Shown in pieces: positions 32,901-40,576 of a stretch of 45,208 nt of DNA. The notes under the pieces were generated by a model, which was not told where the DNA came from, made no database searches, and worked only from the letters and a program-made list of their open reading frames with translations. A program made the translations under genes and the position numbers. Numbering within the stretch: the stretch's first letter is position 1; each line of letters starts with the position of its first letter. The stretch spans positions 1 to 45,208 of the forward strand of contig CAIQCK010000032.1 of the NCBI GenBank assembly GCA_903870275.1. The letters run 5' to 3'. The DNA is from an uncultured bacterium. Its GTDB lineage: Bacteria > Verrucomicrobiota > Verrucomicrobiia > CAIQCK01.

Positions 32901-33048
32901 CGAGGAAGATCGGCACAAACTGGTTCATGCCGGCGTTGGTAAAGAGCAGGTTCGGCGCGTCCGGCAGCAGCGACGACGACGGCACGATGGTATGCCCCTG
33001 GCGCTTGAAGTAATCCAGAAACTGCTGGCGAATCTGAGAACTCGTCAT
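29962..33048 (-). CDS. alaS: Alanyl-tRNA synthetase with an inserted segment
   Basis: A 1028-residue AlaRS, longer than the usual 870-900. Catalytic core: SSQIRQQFLDYFKRQGHTIVPSSSL at the N-terminus, LLFTNAGMNQF, the motif 2 and 3 regions (CGPCSEIH, DTGAGFERICSI) and RGYVLRRILRRAVRYGR. The editing domain carries the HHTVTHLFHWAL and CGGTHTKNTGDI zinc-type sites, followed by the C-Ala coiled coil and GGGGGGRPDMAQAGG. Between FEEHV (~448) and SSEVAMELYDMCGFPLDLTE (~545) lies an extra ~95 residues absent from standard AlaRS; this DNA (31441-31680) has about 47% GC by hand count, below its surroundings. No ribosome-binding site is obvious before the ATG. Essential enzyme, so the insertion is presumably tolerated. 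Confidence 0.94.
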   Translation of the reverse strand: MTSSQIRQQFLDYFKRQGHTIVPSSSLLPDAPNLLFTNAGMNQFVPIFLGQVPCPYTPPRAADTQKCIRAGGKHNDLEDVGLDTYHHTFFEMLGNWSFGNYFKENAIDWAWKLVVEHWKFPPRRLYATVYCPFMGKEGWEGKWRAEINYAIEVVKKSARVFGPDRAPDAPNEGIDAADQFAAQCWVHHFLSVDLNPTVHIVPGNKKDNFWMMGDTGPCGPCSEIHVDLTPEDRTPETEKRGSGFVNKGTPQCIEIWNLVFMQFNANPDGTFTPLPASNVDTGAGFERICSIIQCTKNFTDFSGIISNYETDVFRPIFNALEQLSGKRYGSTLPKPGESPATEQEKIDVAFRVIADHIRCLSFGIADGILPSNEGRGYVLRRILRRAVRYGRTLGFHKPFFYKLVGVLAETMGDVFPEVREKRDAIEKILRGEEEGFNKTLDRGIQKFEEHVSTTTAKSDGDLRKRLETRRYMFNKYRCTGLRLTNGAILSNGKLDELIRVKPSTVDSVAQIVGKNPNLSHQLSDALWRDLCRHIQIHLEQAHDYVSSEVAMELYDMCGFPLDLTELMARERGLPVDVEGFEKLMDEQRQRGREDHEKKKTVVLVAGEGLKVEPTKFLGYDNLEAEAVVEAVAPGATAAELDVIFDQTPFYAEMGGQVGDSGLVHVPGHDRSEVGTLVVSDTQLQGEVHVHRAKLADGRAPEMGEAVRVAVDAARRANIQRHHTVTHLFHWALHEVVSKDARQRGSMVAADRMRFDFNQPEKLSDQQVADIERLVNERILENAPVHTIELPYAEIKNNPKITQFFGEKYGDKVRVVQIGGERGKFDGYSVELCGGTHTKNTGDIRLFKIMRESAIAAGIRRVEAAVAKFATDFIAQEKEQSLREAEQARQRELEKEQAKQRQAEIQKQAPAMAAELVAKAQKVGDINVVVVNLGAQTADVLRAVAEAMKPLLASGIAVLGAVAEDKVSLVCLVTPDLVKRGKHAGKIVGELAKICGGGGGGRPDMAQAGGKNPAKLDEALRAVAEVLKK
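31415..31700 (-). other. AT-richer inserted segment within alaS
   Basis: Encodes residues ~450-545 of AlaRS (Ser/Thr/Lys-rich start, then an Arg-rich helix RRYMFNKYRCTGLRLTNG and a second helical part WRDLCRHIQIHLEQA). About 47% GC over 31441-31680. No intein, intron or protease motif is visible. It lies at the junction between the catalytic core and the tRNA-recognition helices. Confidence 0.6.
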
Positions 33049-33143
33049 ATCAAGAGAAAGTTAAGAGTTAAAAATGAAAAGTGAAGGGTTGGCGGAGATT
33101 TTGTCCGCCTGAACTCTCAGCCGTATCCTGGTAGTCGCCGCGA

Positions 33144-33290
33144 CCCCTCACCCTTGCCCTCTCCCCATCGGATGGGGAGAGGGAATCGTTTTTCCCTGTT
33201 GCAAGCGTGGACACTATTCGGTGAGCCACACAGCAGCGGGCGAAACGTCTCCCTCTCCCCGTCAAACGGGGAGAGAGCCGGGGTGAGGGG
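33144..33290. repeat. Composite palindromic element between recA and alaS
   Basis: Outer arms CCCCTCACCC (33144-33153) and GGGTGAGGGG (33281-33290) are exact inverted copies. Inside are two perfect hairpins: CCCTCTCCCCATC/GATGGGGAGAGGG at 33157-33183 and CTCTCCCCGT/ACGGGGAGAG at 33253-33275. The CTCTCCCC/GGGGAGAG unit is a widespread repetitive extragenic palindrome type found in many bacteria. It lies in the 277-bp gap between recA and alaS, and no promoter or terminator was separable from it. Confidence 0.8.
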
Positions 33291-33325
33291 CTGTTTTAGT
33301 TGAATGGTCACGGCTTGGCGTTCAA

Positions 33326-34435
33326 CTATGCACTCTTCACTTCCGCGACCGCTTCCTCCGGCGGCAATGCCTTCGCTTTGACGGCGGCGGCAATCTTCTC
33401 GCCGACGGCCGGGTTCTGTCTCAGGAATTCCTTGGCGGACTCGCGGCCCTGGCCGATCATCTCGCCCTCGAACTGGAGCCAGGAGCCTTTCTTCTCGACG
33501 ACGCCGAAGTTGGTCGCCACGTCGAGAAGGCTGCCCTCTTTCGAGATGCCTTCGTTATACATGACGTCGAACTCGCACTCAGCGAACGGCGGCGCGCATT
33601 TGTTCTTCACGACCTTGATCTTGCAGTGGTTGCCGATGGCGCGGCCCTCGGAGTCCTTGATCTGCTGCTGGCGGCGGATGTCAATGCGGACGCTGGCGTA
33701 GAACTTCAGCGCCTTGCCGCCGGGCGTCGTCTCCGGGTTGCCGAACATGATGCCGATCTTTTCGCGAAGCTGGTTGGTGAAGATGATGCAGGTGTTGGCC
33801 TTCGCCACAATCGAGGTGAGCTTGCGCATGGCCTGGCTCATCAGGCGGGCCTGGACGCCGACACTGGCGTCGCCCATCTGGCCCTCCAGTTCCGCCTTCG
33901 GCACCAATGCCGCCACGGAATCAATGGCGATGACATCAAGCGCGTTGGAACGAACGAGCGTCTCGACGATTTGAAGCGCCTCTTCGCCACTGTCGGGCTG
34001 GCTCACCAGCAGGTCGTCGAGCTTCACGCCGAGATTGCGGGCGTAGTTCGGGTCAATGGCGTGCTCGGCGTCAATGAACGCCGCCAAGCCGCCGTTCTTC
34101 TGGGCTTGGGCGATGATTTGAAGCACGAGCGTCGTCTTGCCCGACATTTCCGGGCCGTATATCTCGACGATGCGCCCGCGCGGCACGCCACCGATGCCGA
34201 GCGCCATGTCAATCGCAATGGAACCGGTCGAGATGACGCCGATCTTGACGCGCGCCCGCTCGTCGCCGAGGCGCATGATGCTGCCCTCGCCGTAGGTCTT
34301 GGCGATGTGCGCGAGAGCGGCTTCAAGTTGTTTCACCTGCGCGGGCGATTTCGCCGACTCCGCGACGGCTGGCGTCTCAACCTTTTCGGTTTTCTCCTGC
34401 TTTTCAGATTTCTCGCTGACTTTGGACGGTGGCAT
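33326..34435 (-). CDS. recA: Recombinase RecA
   Basis: A 369-residue RecA. AGGAG precedes the ATG by seven bases. A Lys/Glu-rich leader (~1-35) precedes the core. The Walker A reads [14 protein letters not shown], with Met where Ser or Ala is usual (GPESSGKT); Walker B is [20 protein letters not shown], and the L1/L2 loop segments ([37 protein letters not shown]) are intact. C-terminal domain ends in an acidic/Ala-rich tail. Drives strand exchange and SOS co-protease activity. No LexA box was recognised upstream. Followed by the palindromic element and alaS on the same strand; recX is absent. Confidence 0.96.
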   Translation of the reverse strand: MPPSKVSEKSEKQEKTEKVETPAVAESAKSPAQVKQLEAALAHIAKTYGEGSIMRLGDERARVKIGVISTGSIAIDMALGIGGVPRGRIVEIYGPEMSGKTTLVLQIIAQAQKNGGLAAFIDAEHAIDPNYARNLGVKLDDLLVSQPDSGEEALQIVETLVRSNALDVIAIDSVAALVPKAELEGQMGDASVGVQARLMSQAMRKLTSIVAKANTCIIFTNQLREKIGIMFGNPETTPGGKALKFYASVRIDIRRQQQIKDSEGRAIGNHCKIKVVKNKCAPPFAECEFDVMYNEGISKEGSLLDVATNFGVVEKKGSWLQFEGEMIGQGRESAKEFLRQNPAVGEKIAAAVKAKALPPEEAVAEVKSA

Positions 34436-34553
34436 GTCAAATCTCCTGTTGTTAGTCCGCTATTTCGTCAGAGCCGCGCTCAAAAGTCAATGGCGCGTCA
34501 TCGCATCGCCCTTGCAATCCACCGGGCTGCTCGCTACGGTTGCCGCGCTGGCC

Positions 34554-34643
34554 GGAGGGGTGTCCGAGTGGTTGAAGGAGCACGCCTGGAAAGCGTGTGG
34601 GGTGTAAAAGCCCTCGCGGGTTCGAATCCCGCCCCCTCCGCCA
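34554..34643 (+). tRNA. tRNA-Ser(GGA)
   Basis: A complete class II tRNA: acceptor GGAGGGG/CCCCTCC with G discriminator and encoded CCA (34641-34643), D arm, anticodon stem CACGC/GCGTG with loop CTGGAAA (anticodon GGA at 34588-34590), a long variable arm with a GGG/CCC stem, and T arm GCGGG-TTCGAAT-CCCGC. Reads UCC and UCU. The segment from ~34539 to ~34705 is duplicated at ~35925-36090. Confidence 0.95.
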
Positions 34644-34759
34644 TCTCTGTTTTCGTCCTAAAACGCGCTATTACTGGCGCGTGTGCGGCTTGCCGCTGAC
34701 AGTTGCATCCCTGACGCGGGTGGCTGTCAGTGTTCGAAGCTCGGCGCGTCGAGTATCGG

Positions 34760-35743
34760 TCAGCGAGGCCTCCGCACGGGTTGAAACCCGCCGGCGTCAT
34801 GATCGTCCCCGCCTTTGCCCGATTTCCCGCCACCAAACGGTTCGAAGTCCATTCCGAAGAGGACAAAGGCTTGCATCGCGGGCGCGTCGTGGGTCACGCC
34901 GAAGAGTGTCACCAAACCGACATGGGTGTTGCGCGTTGGCTTGTAGAGCAGCGACGGCCCGATCATCGCACTCGTTGAATGGATTGACCCTTCATCGGGA
35001 TCATCGCCCTGCTTTGTTTCGTATTCAAAGAGCGCTTCCATGCCGACCGCCAGCTTGGAATCCTTTACGACATAACTGAGAGCCATGCTGAATTCGTAAG
35101 AGGTTTCGTGTTCGTCACCCACTTGCCGGTCGTAGGTCAGGTTTGCGCCGAAGTGAACCCGCGGGCCGAACTCCTCCGCCAGCAGCAATCGGAAAAAGAA
35201 AGCGTCCGCCTCGTCGGTCTGGACCCGCCATCCGCCGTCTATCGTTGGATTAAGCGGGATTTCGTTCCAGTTCGCCAGCGCATGGGGAATCTCCACGCGT
35301 GTCGAGTCATACCGCAGCCTGCCGTTGGTGACGCTGTAATTCGGTTCCACGTCGAACTGCGTGCGCCACGGCAAGCCAAACTCCAACTCCGACTCGAAGG
35401 CGTGTTCCATTGTGCCGGAACGCGGCACCGTCGGGACATAGAACTGATTGAATTCAATCGCTCCGGGCGGGATGACGTAGATGTCGGTCTCGGCGAAAAC
35501 GCGCCGTGTCGTCCATTCCGGCTGTTTAGCCGGGCCAACGAGATCGGACTCCGAGTTCACGTCATGCAAGCTGGCGGGCCTGCTGGCGACAATGCCGGGA
35601 TCGAGCCTGGTGTTTGGAACGGCGTTTATACTCTGGCCGTGTGCCGACAACGATGCCCAGAAGCACATTCCAGCCAGCATCGTCGTGATCCGGCCACTGA
35701 AAACACGCACCCACCGTCGCTCTAATTCGCGGAGGCTGCTCAT
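34760..35743 (-). CDS. Outer-membrane-type beta-barrel protein
   Basis: A 327-residue protein. The ATG at 35743 is preferred over the open TTG at 35782 because it precedes a signal peptide (SGRITTMLAGMCFWASLSA, cleavage near HGQS). From ~60 on, alternating hydrophobic/aromatic beta strands recur (AIEFNQFYVPTV, EPNYSVTNGRLRY, FFFRLLLAEEFGPRVHFGANLTY, YEFSMALSYVV), the pattern of an outer-membrane barrel of the MetA/transporter type. It ends in a Gly/Asp-rich tail. It is the only gene between the two tRNA-Ser copies and has no operon partner. Confidence 0.55.
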   Translation of the reverse strand: MSSLRELERRWVRVFSGRITTMLAGMCFWASLSAHGQSINAVPNTRLDPGIVASRPASLHDVNSESDLVGPAKQPEWTTRRVFAETDIYVIPPGAIEFNQFYVPTVPRSGTMEHAFESELEFGLPWRTQFDVEPNYSVTNGRLRYDSTRVEIPHALANWNEIPLNPTIDGGWRVQTDEADAFFFRLLLAEEFGPRVHFGANLTYDRQVGDEHETSYEFSMALSYVVKDSKLAVGMEALFEYETKQGDDPDEGSIHSTSAMIGPSLLYKPTRNTHVGLVTLFGVTHDAPAMQAFVLFGMDFEPFGGGKSGKGGDDHDAGGFQPVRRPR

Positions 35744-35924
35744 CGTGGTTGCTGTTTTATCTTTCGTACTCGTTGCTGTCAAATCATTGGGCCCCGTCGC
35801 ACCCGGTTCCCATCCCGAAGGTCTCTACACTCGCCGGCGGCGCAGTCGGGGTCTTTGAGTCTGGTTTTATTCAACAGCCGGTCTGCTGATCATTATCGTC
35901 GCCCTTCTGCGGCACGCGAACAAA

Positions 35925-36090
35925 GGTGCCGCGCCGGCCGGAGGGGTGTCCGAGCGGTTCAAGGAGCACGTCTGGAAAGCGTGTGTGTAAAAGCTTTCGC
36001 GGATTCGAATCCCGCCCCCTCCGCCATTTTCGCTTTGCCTGTAAAACACGCTCTGGTGCCAGCGGGCGGAGGCCTGCTGCTGACAGTCAT
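35925..36090 (+). repeat. Duplicate of the tRNA-Ser segment
   Basis: Matches ~34539-34705 over about 165 bp including the full tRNA, its 5' flank (GCCGCGC..GGCCGGAGGGGTGTCCGAG) and its 3' flank (TAAAAC.CGCT and GCTGACAGT blocks). The copies lie in direct orientation about 1.4 kb apart and enclose the outer-membrane-type gene. Confidence 0.7.
35940..36026 (+). pseudogene. Decayed tRNA-Ser(GGA) copy
   Basis: 87 bp with intact acceptor stem, encoded CCA and GGA anticodon, but the variable arm (TGTGTAAAAGCTTTC) is shortened and cannot form the GGG/CCC stem seen in the first copy, the T stem has an A-C mismatch (GCGGA/CCCGC), and the anticodon stem has a T-G pair. Seryl-tRNA synthetase needs the long variable arm, so this copy is probably non-functional. 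Confidence 0.75.
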
Positions 36091-36155
36091 TGCCAACGAT
36101 TGCGTCCTTAACGCTAAAAGACCGCCGCCTGACATTCCCGTGTTGCCACGGGCCG

Positions 36156-37160
36156 TCAATGTATCCAACCAACCGAGGCCCATGCCTTGAACAGCCAAGC
36201 CACAAGAGCGCTAATCAACGCCGAGGCGGGCAGCGTCAACACCCACGCCACGACGATTGAGCGCGTGATACCCCAGCGAACCGCATGCATGCGGTGGGTG
36301 GCGCCCACACCCATGATGGAGGCCGTAATGACATGCGTCGTTGAAACCGGAAACCCGAGATGGCCTGTCGCCAACAAAACGGCGGAGGCGGCCGTCTCCG
36401 CCGCAAACCCGTCCGCGGGGCGCAGGTCGGTGATCTTCATGCCCATGGTTTTGATGATGCGTTTACCGCCGACCATCGTGCCAAGGCCCATCACCGTCGC
36501 GCAAGAAAGCTTCACCCAAAGCGGCACATCGGCGGTCTTGGGCAGATGACCGGCCGCCACAAGCGCCAGCAGGATGATGCCCATTGTCTTCTGCGCGTCG
36601 TTCTGGCCATGGGAAAGCGCCATCAACGACGCTGACAGGGTCTGGATATATTTGAAGGCCCGGTTGACCTTGCCGTAGGGTGAACTACGGAAGATCCAAG
36701 CCAGCGCCACTGTCAACAGGATGCCGAAGATGAAACCCACCAGCGGCGAAACAACCATCGGCACAACGACCTTCTCCACGATTTTCATCCACTGGACGCC
36801 GGTGCCTGCGGTGGCCAATGTGGAGCCGACCATTCCCCCGATCAAGCAGTGGGACGAACTGGATGGGATGCCGTAATACCACGTCAGCAGGTTCCATGCG
36901 ATCGCGCCCACCAGCGCGGCCAGAACCGTTTGAAGCGTGACGACGTTGGAGTCGACGATGCCCTTCGCGACGGTGGCGGCCACGGAAGTGGAAAGCAGCG
37001 CGCCGCCGACGTTCAACACGCCCGCCATCGCCAGGGCCTGCCAAGGCCGCAAGGCACGCGTCGCGATTGACGTGGCGATTGCGTTGGCGGCGTCGTGAAA
37101 ACCGTTGGTGTACTCAAATATCAGTGCTACCACGACGACAGCAATGAAAAGTGTCTCCAT
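36156..37160 (-). CDS. pit: Low-affinity inorganic phosphate transporter (PiT)
   Basis: A 334-residue PiT family symporter with about ten transmembrane segments. Both PiT signature repeats are present: FEYTNGFHDAANAIATSIAT with SSSSHCLIGGMVGST in the N-terminal half and SHGQNDAQKTMGIILL with VSTTHVITASIMGVGATHR in the C-terminal half. Moves phosphate with H+ (or Na+) across the inner membrane. Shorter than ~420-500-residue E. coli PitA, as in many bacteria. The usual DUF47/PhoU-like partner is absent. Stands alone on the minus strand; the ORFs at 37281-37601 are on the other strand. Confidence 0.92.
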   Translation of the reverse strand: METLFIAVVVVALIFEYTNGFHDAANAIATSIATRALRPWQALAMAGVLNVGGALLSTSVAATVAKGIVDSNVVTLQTVLAALVGAIAWNLLTWYYGIPSSSSHCLIGGMVGSTLATAGTGVQWMKIVEKVVVPMVVSPLVGFIFGILLTVALAWIFRSSPYGKVNRAFKYIQTLSASLMALSHGQNDAQKTMGIILLALVAAGHLPKTADVPLWVKLSCATVMGLGTMVGGKRIIKTMGMKITDLRPADGFAAETAASAVLLATGHLGFPVSTTHVITASIMGVGATHRMHAVRWGITRSIVVAWVLTLPASALISALVAWLFKAWASVGWIH

Positions 37161-37280
37161 TCACCCAAGGTTGGCGGTCTTTCGTTACGCGGTGATTACA
37201 ATTGTGTCACGATGGGGTGACAATGAATGCCATTGTTGTTGTCAGTTTGACCGCCTCTCTTTGCACATCTCTTTAAAGGC

Positions 37281-37418
37281 ATGGCGTGAAACCTCGGGAG
37301 CGCTGCCAATGACGAAGAACTGGCTGCGCGTAACGCGGAAGTCGCCCACAAGGACTGGATCGTGCGCAACGGTTTCGCGGCGCACAAATTTCTCGTCGGA
37401 GCGGGCCTCTTATGGTAG
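37281..37418 (+). pseudogene. Possible small-gene remnant with early TGA
   Basis: From ATG 37281 the frame has a TGA at the third codon, then 43 coding-like codons (NDEELAARNAEVAHKDWIVRN and onward) to TAG at 37416-37418. No ribosome-binding site was seen. The open stretch is too short to assign. It may be a remnant, or coincidence. Confidence 0.3.
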
Positions 37419-37430
37419 GGATTTGCGTTC

Positions 37431-37601
37431 ATGAAGCTTAAACTAACGGCGGAGATTGCCGTCATGTGCATGGCGGTGATCATTCTGGGAACCTATGAAG
37501 AGTGGTTGAAGTGGCCCGAGGGCGCGTGGATGACGGCGGTGTTGACTCTTCTCACGTCGATCCAAGTCATCCGCAGGATATCAAAAAAACCAGCGGCTTA
37601 A
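37431..37601 (+). CDS. 56-residue membrane protein paralogous to an acyltransferase tail
   Basis: A 56-residue ORF too short for standard tracks. It reads MKLKLTAEIAVMCMAVIILG then TYEEWLKWPEGAWMTAVLTL, and its TM-plus-WLKWPEGA..TA....LTS pattern matches the C-terminal part of the 37810-39252 protein (LELTLVCLMLIFLGTW, QRWLKWPEGALLTAALCVLT). Two transmembrane segments at ~7-21 and ~31-48. The upstream AGGG at about ten bases is a weak ribosome-binding site. Either an independent small partner or a leftover of a duplicated acyltransferase gene; the intact frame favours expression. Lies 208 bp before its longer relative in the same orientation. Confidence 0.6.
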   Translation: MKLKLTAEIAVMCMAVIILGTYEEWLKWPEGAWMTAVLTLLTSIQVIRRISKKPAA

Positions 37602-37809
37602 GCGTTCGGCTCGTGACTACAAGCTGATTTTAAAGCCCTGATCTGAAAGTGGGGGCAAGGGTGTTTTTGTCGCAAGCATGCGCGAGCAGGCGAATTGCTT
37701 TTTGAGCGAACGGCCGCATTCTTTTCTGCCTTGAGGAAGCCGTCGTAGCACTGAGTGAAGTGATGTTTGGACTTGCCCCGCACACTGCCTAGATATAAAA
37801 AGAGCCTCA
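37602..37809. other. Short gap before the acyltransferase gene
   Basis: About 210 bp without a supported gene. A minus-strand open frame is present but has no recognisable domain. It should contain the promoter and leader of the plus-strand acyltransferase gene. Confidence 0.3.
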
Positions 37810-39252
37810 ATGGAACCGCAAAGTCCGGTCTCGGCGTCGGCGCGATCTGATGCCCCCTCTGTCCCCGCTGCCCCACCGTCGTCCGCTGAAGCGACCCTCG
37901 TTCCCACGATCTCGGTTTTTCGCTCGTTCGAAGCCCTTGAGTCTCTGCGCCCCGCTTGGAGGGAACTTTGCCAATACTGTGACGCGGACGTGGATTTTCT
38001 CCAGAACATCGTTGCCCAACGTCCGGGTTTTCTTCGTCCGCACGTCATGGTGTTTTCTACTCCCGGCACCGCAACCACCATGCTGGTCGGACGCATCGAG
38101 AAACGCGCGTGGAGATTCTGGCTGCGACCGCAAACAACCGCGGGTCAATCCGTAGCCGTGTTGGTGGTGCCGGAAGGCGGCGTTATCGGTGCCGAGTCCG
38201 TCGTCGCGTGTGAACATGTCGTCAGGGAAGTCGGTTGCGCGCTTCGCCGCGGCGAATTCGATCTGGCCCTATTCGGCGGATTGGAAAAAGGAACACCGCT
38301 GCACGATGCCGTTTGTTCGGGTCCAGCATTCTTCTGTCGCGATCACGGAGTGAAGCACGAGACCCACTGGCACGGCCGCCTTCCAGGCACACTGGACGAA
38401 TTCCTTTGTCGCATCTCGTCCCAACATCGTTCGGTATTTCGCCGCAAACAGCGGAAACTGGAATCCGCCTTTCCCGGCCAGATTCATTTCCGAACTTTCA
38501 CCCAGCCTGGCGAGGTCGAAGACCTCGCCGCCGCCGCCGCCGAGGTCGCCCTGCAAACCTATCAATACCGCCGCGGCGGCGGCTACAGGCCATCGCAGGA
38601 AGGGAAAAGTTTTTTGGAACTGGCCGCGCGCAACCAGTGGTTGCGCGGTTATGTGCTTTACGCGGGCAAACTTCCCATCGCCTTTTGGATCGGCACGCTC
38701 TATCAGAGTTCTTTCCGCCTGGACACCACCGGCTACCTCCAGGACTACAAGGACTTTGATCCGGGCATTATTCTCTTCCTGCACATGGTTGACGACCTCT
38801 GCAAACAAAGAGTGAAGCAACTTGACTTCGGCTCAGGCGAGTCGCCTTACAAAGCCCGATTTGGCGATACGAAGCTGGAAATGGCCATCGCCTGCATGTT
38901 CGCCCCAACCGTCAAGAGCGTGATGCTCATGACGGCCAAATGCCTGCGCTACTCGCTGGAAAACACAGGCCGTCATATCGCTTCACGCATCGGTCTGGAA
39001 CACCCATTGCGAAAAATCTGGCACCACCTTCCCTCCGCCTTGCAGATGAAGCAAAGTCTGGAATTAACCCTCGTGTGCCTGATGCTTATTTTTTTGGGAA
39101 CGTGGCAACGCTGGTTGAAGTGGCCCGAAGGAGCATTGCTGACTGCGGCGTTGTGTGTGCTCACTTCCCTGGAGATCGTGCACAGGTTGAGGACGCCCCA
39201 GACGCCCGAACATGGCGCCACGCGGCCGGATCGTGTATGGTCTGCCTCGTGA
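37810..39252 (+). CDS. GNAT-fold acyltransferase (CelD/BcsL-like) with membrane tail
   Basis: A 480-residue protein. The N-terminal ~40 residues are Pro/Ser/Ala-rich. Residues ~40-350 match the GNAT_6/CelD-type acyltransferase pattern, best seen in the second half: SSQHRSVFRRKQRKLESAFPG, FLELAARNQWLRGYVLYAGKLPIAFWIG, and DFGSGESPYKARFGD near the family's conserved end. These enzymes transfer acyl or aminoacyl groups to carbohydrate or lipid-linked substrates. Residues ~410-455 form two hydrophobic segments (LELTLVCLMLIFLGTW, ALLTAALCVLTSLEIV) separated by RWLKWPEGA, a tail repeated in the 56-residue protein upstream. The stop lies 16 bp inside the next gene. Substrate not predictable. Confidence 0.7.
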   Translation: MEPQSPVSASARSDAPSVPAAPPSSAEATLVPTISVFRSFEALESLRPAWRELCQYCDADVDFLQNIVAQRPGFLRPHVMVFSTPGTATTMLVGRIEKRAWRFWLRPQTTAGQSVAVLVVPEGGVIGAESVVACEHVVREVGCALRRGEFDLALFGGLEKGTPLHDAVCSGPAFFCRDHGVKHETHWHGRLPGTLDEFLCRISSQHRSVFRRKQRKLESAFPGQIHFRTFTQPGEVEDLAAAAAEVALQTYQYRRGGGYRPSQEGKSFLELAARNQWLRGYVLYAGKLPIAFWIGTLYQSSFRLDTTGYLQDYKDFDPGIILFLHMVDDLCKQRVKQLDFGSGESPYKARFGDTKLEMAIACMFAPTVKSVMLMTAKCLRYSLENTGRHIASRIGLEHPLRKIWHHLPSALQMKQSLELTLVCLMLIFLGTWQRWLKWPEGALLTAALCVLTSLEIVHRLRTPQTPEHGATRPDRVWSAS

Positions 39253-39995
39253 ACCTGCAGACGCTCAATATCAAAGTCCGCTCGACGCTGCAAGGGCTGG
39301 CGGCTCTGGCGATGGTTCTTTCGGCGGCGACTTACGCCGCGGACAAGAATCGGACGGACGAACGGCCATGGTGCGATTCGTTCTCGCCTGACAAGACGGA
39401 CCTGTTCGATACGGGGAAAAATCCCTTCTTTTTTCTGTGGCCCGGCTACCGGCTGCACTTGCAGCACGAAAAGGACACACTGGTCATCAGCGTCCTTGCT
39501 GAAACCAAGATGGTGGACGGGGTGAAAACCCGCGTGGTCGAGGAACGCGAAACGAAAGACGGCAAGCTGACCGAGGTATCCCGCAACTATTTTGCCATCA
39601 GCCGGACAACGGGGGACGTTTATTGCTTCGGCGAGGAAGTGGACACCTACGAGAACGGCAAGGCGACCGGCCACAAGGGAACATGGCTGGCCGGCGTCAA
39701 CGGCGCCCGGTTCGGCCTGATGATGCCGGGCAGGCCCGCGGTCGGGGACAGGTATTATCACGAGGTCGCACCGGGAGTGGCGTTGGATCGCGCGGAGATC
39801 GCTGGCGTCGCCGAGAGTTTTACGACGCCCACAAAAACGTTTGAATGGTGCCTTCGCACCCGAGAGTCCAGCGGCCTGAAAGCCGGCGTTAAAGAAAAGC
39901 TCTACGCTTCTGATGTGGGATTGGTCAAGGACGGGGCGTTTGTTTTGGTGGGGATTGGCTGCCCTTTGTGCGACGGCAAGCAAGCCGCGCCTTAA
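39237..39995 (+). CDS. Secreted protein of a conserved hypothetical family
   Basis: A 252-residue protein. The ATG at 39237 overlaps the acyltransferase stop by 16 bp. A signal peptide (VRSTLQGLAALAMVLSAATYA region) covers ~15-34. The mature part is all beta-like: GKNPFFFLWPGYRLHLQHE, VDGVKTRVVEERETKDGKL, NYFAISRTTGDVYCFGEEVD, WLAGVNGARFGLMMPGRPAVGDRYYHEV and APGVALDRAE. I recall this pattern from a secreted hypothetical family in Planctomycetes and Verrucomicrobia of unknown function. It ends with GCPLCDGKQAAP, a CxxC that may be redox active or metal binding. Co-transcribed with the acyltransferase by overlap. Confidence 0.7.
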   Translation: MVCLVNLQTLNIKVRSTLQGLAALAMVLSAATYAADKNRTDERPWCDSFSPDKTDLFDTGKNPFFFLWPGYRLHLQHEKDTLVISVLAETKMVDGVKTRVVEERETKDGKLTEVSRNYFAISRTTGDVYCFGEEVDTYENGKATGHKGTWLAGVNGARFGLMMPGRPAVGDRYYHEVAPGVALDRAEIAGVAESFTTPTKTFEWCLRTRESSGLKAGVKEKLYASDVGLVKDGAFVLVGIGCPLCDGKQAAP

Positions 39996-40025
39996 GACCG
40001 CGTCGCCAAAGTCATCTGCGGAAAG

Positions 40026-40472
40026 TCAGCCGCATCGCTGCAACGAAAACGCCGCGTATAATCCCAAAATCGCGCATACCACCGTCAGGATGGCATACAG
40101 GCTTTGATAATCCAACAGGTCGAAAACGACGCTTACTGTTTGCCGCCGTTGGTAGTTCCATGCGGACACGTTTTCGTAACACAAATTGAACGCCCGCCGC
40201 TTGTTCTCCAGAACCGTGCTGATCATCTTGAGATCAACCAGGCGCGCGCCGCCGGCTAAATCCTGTGTCGCATCCTCCGGCAACCGCTTGTTCACAACGT
40301 CCCGCGCCGTCTCCATCGCGCTCGCAATTTCCGCGTCAATTTTTCTGATCCGCTGCTGGCGAACTTCAATCTTCGCTTGATGGTTGGCAATCACGTTCCA
40401 ACCCGCAACGACGCCGATGATCGCCAGGGTCAAGACCACGACCGTTCCCCAAATGTGACTGCCGCTTTTCAC
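40026..40472 (-). CDS. Small two-segment membrane protein with helical middle
   Basis: A 148-residue protein with transmembrane segments at ~9-26 and ~122-144 separated by ~95 residues of charged helix (KIEVRQQRIRKIDAEIASAMETA, likely coiled coil). The topology resembles small bacterial membrane sensors or scaffolds, but no family is recognised. Convergent with the secreted-protein gene (30 bp gap) and divergent from the heparinase-like gene. Confidence 0.6.
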   Translation of the reverse strand: MKSGSHIWGTVVVLTLAIIGVVAGWNVIANHQAKIEVRQQRIRKIDAEIASAMETARDVVNKRLPEDATQDLAGGARLVDLKMISTVLENKRRAFNLCYENVSAWNYQRRQTVSVVFDLLDYQSLYAILTVVCAILGLYAAFSLQRCG

Positions 40473-40576
40473 GGCGTTATCATCCCAAGCTGCCTCTTTT
40501 GTGTCAACCCAAACTCCAACAACGACGTTGCCGCAGGTTGCAAACCTCCCTTGCGCCGCCTAGACTGCGCCCGCCC

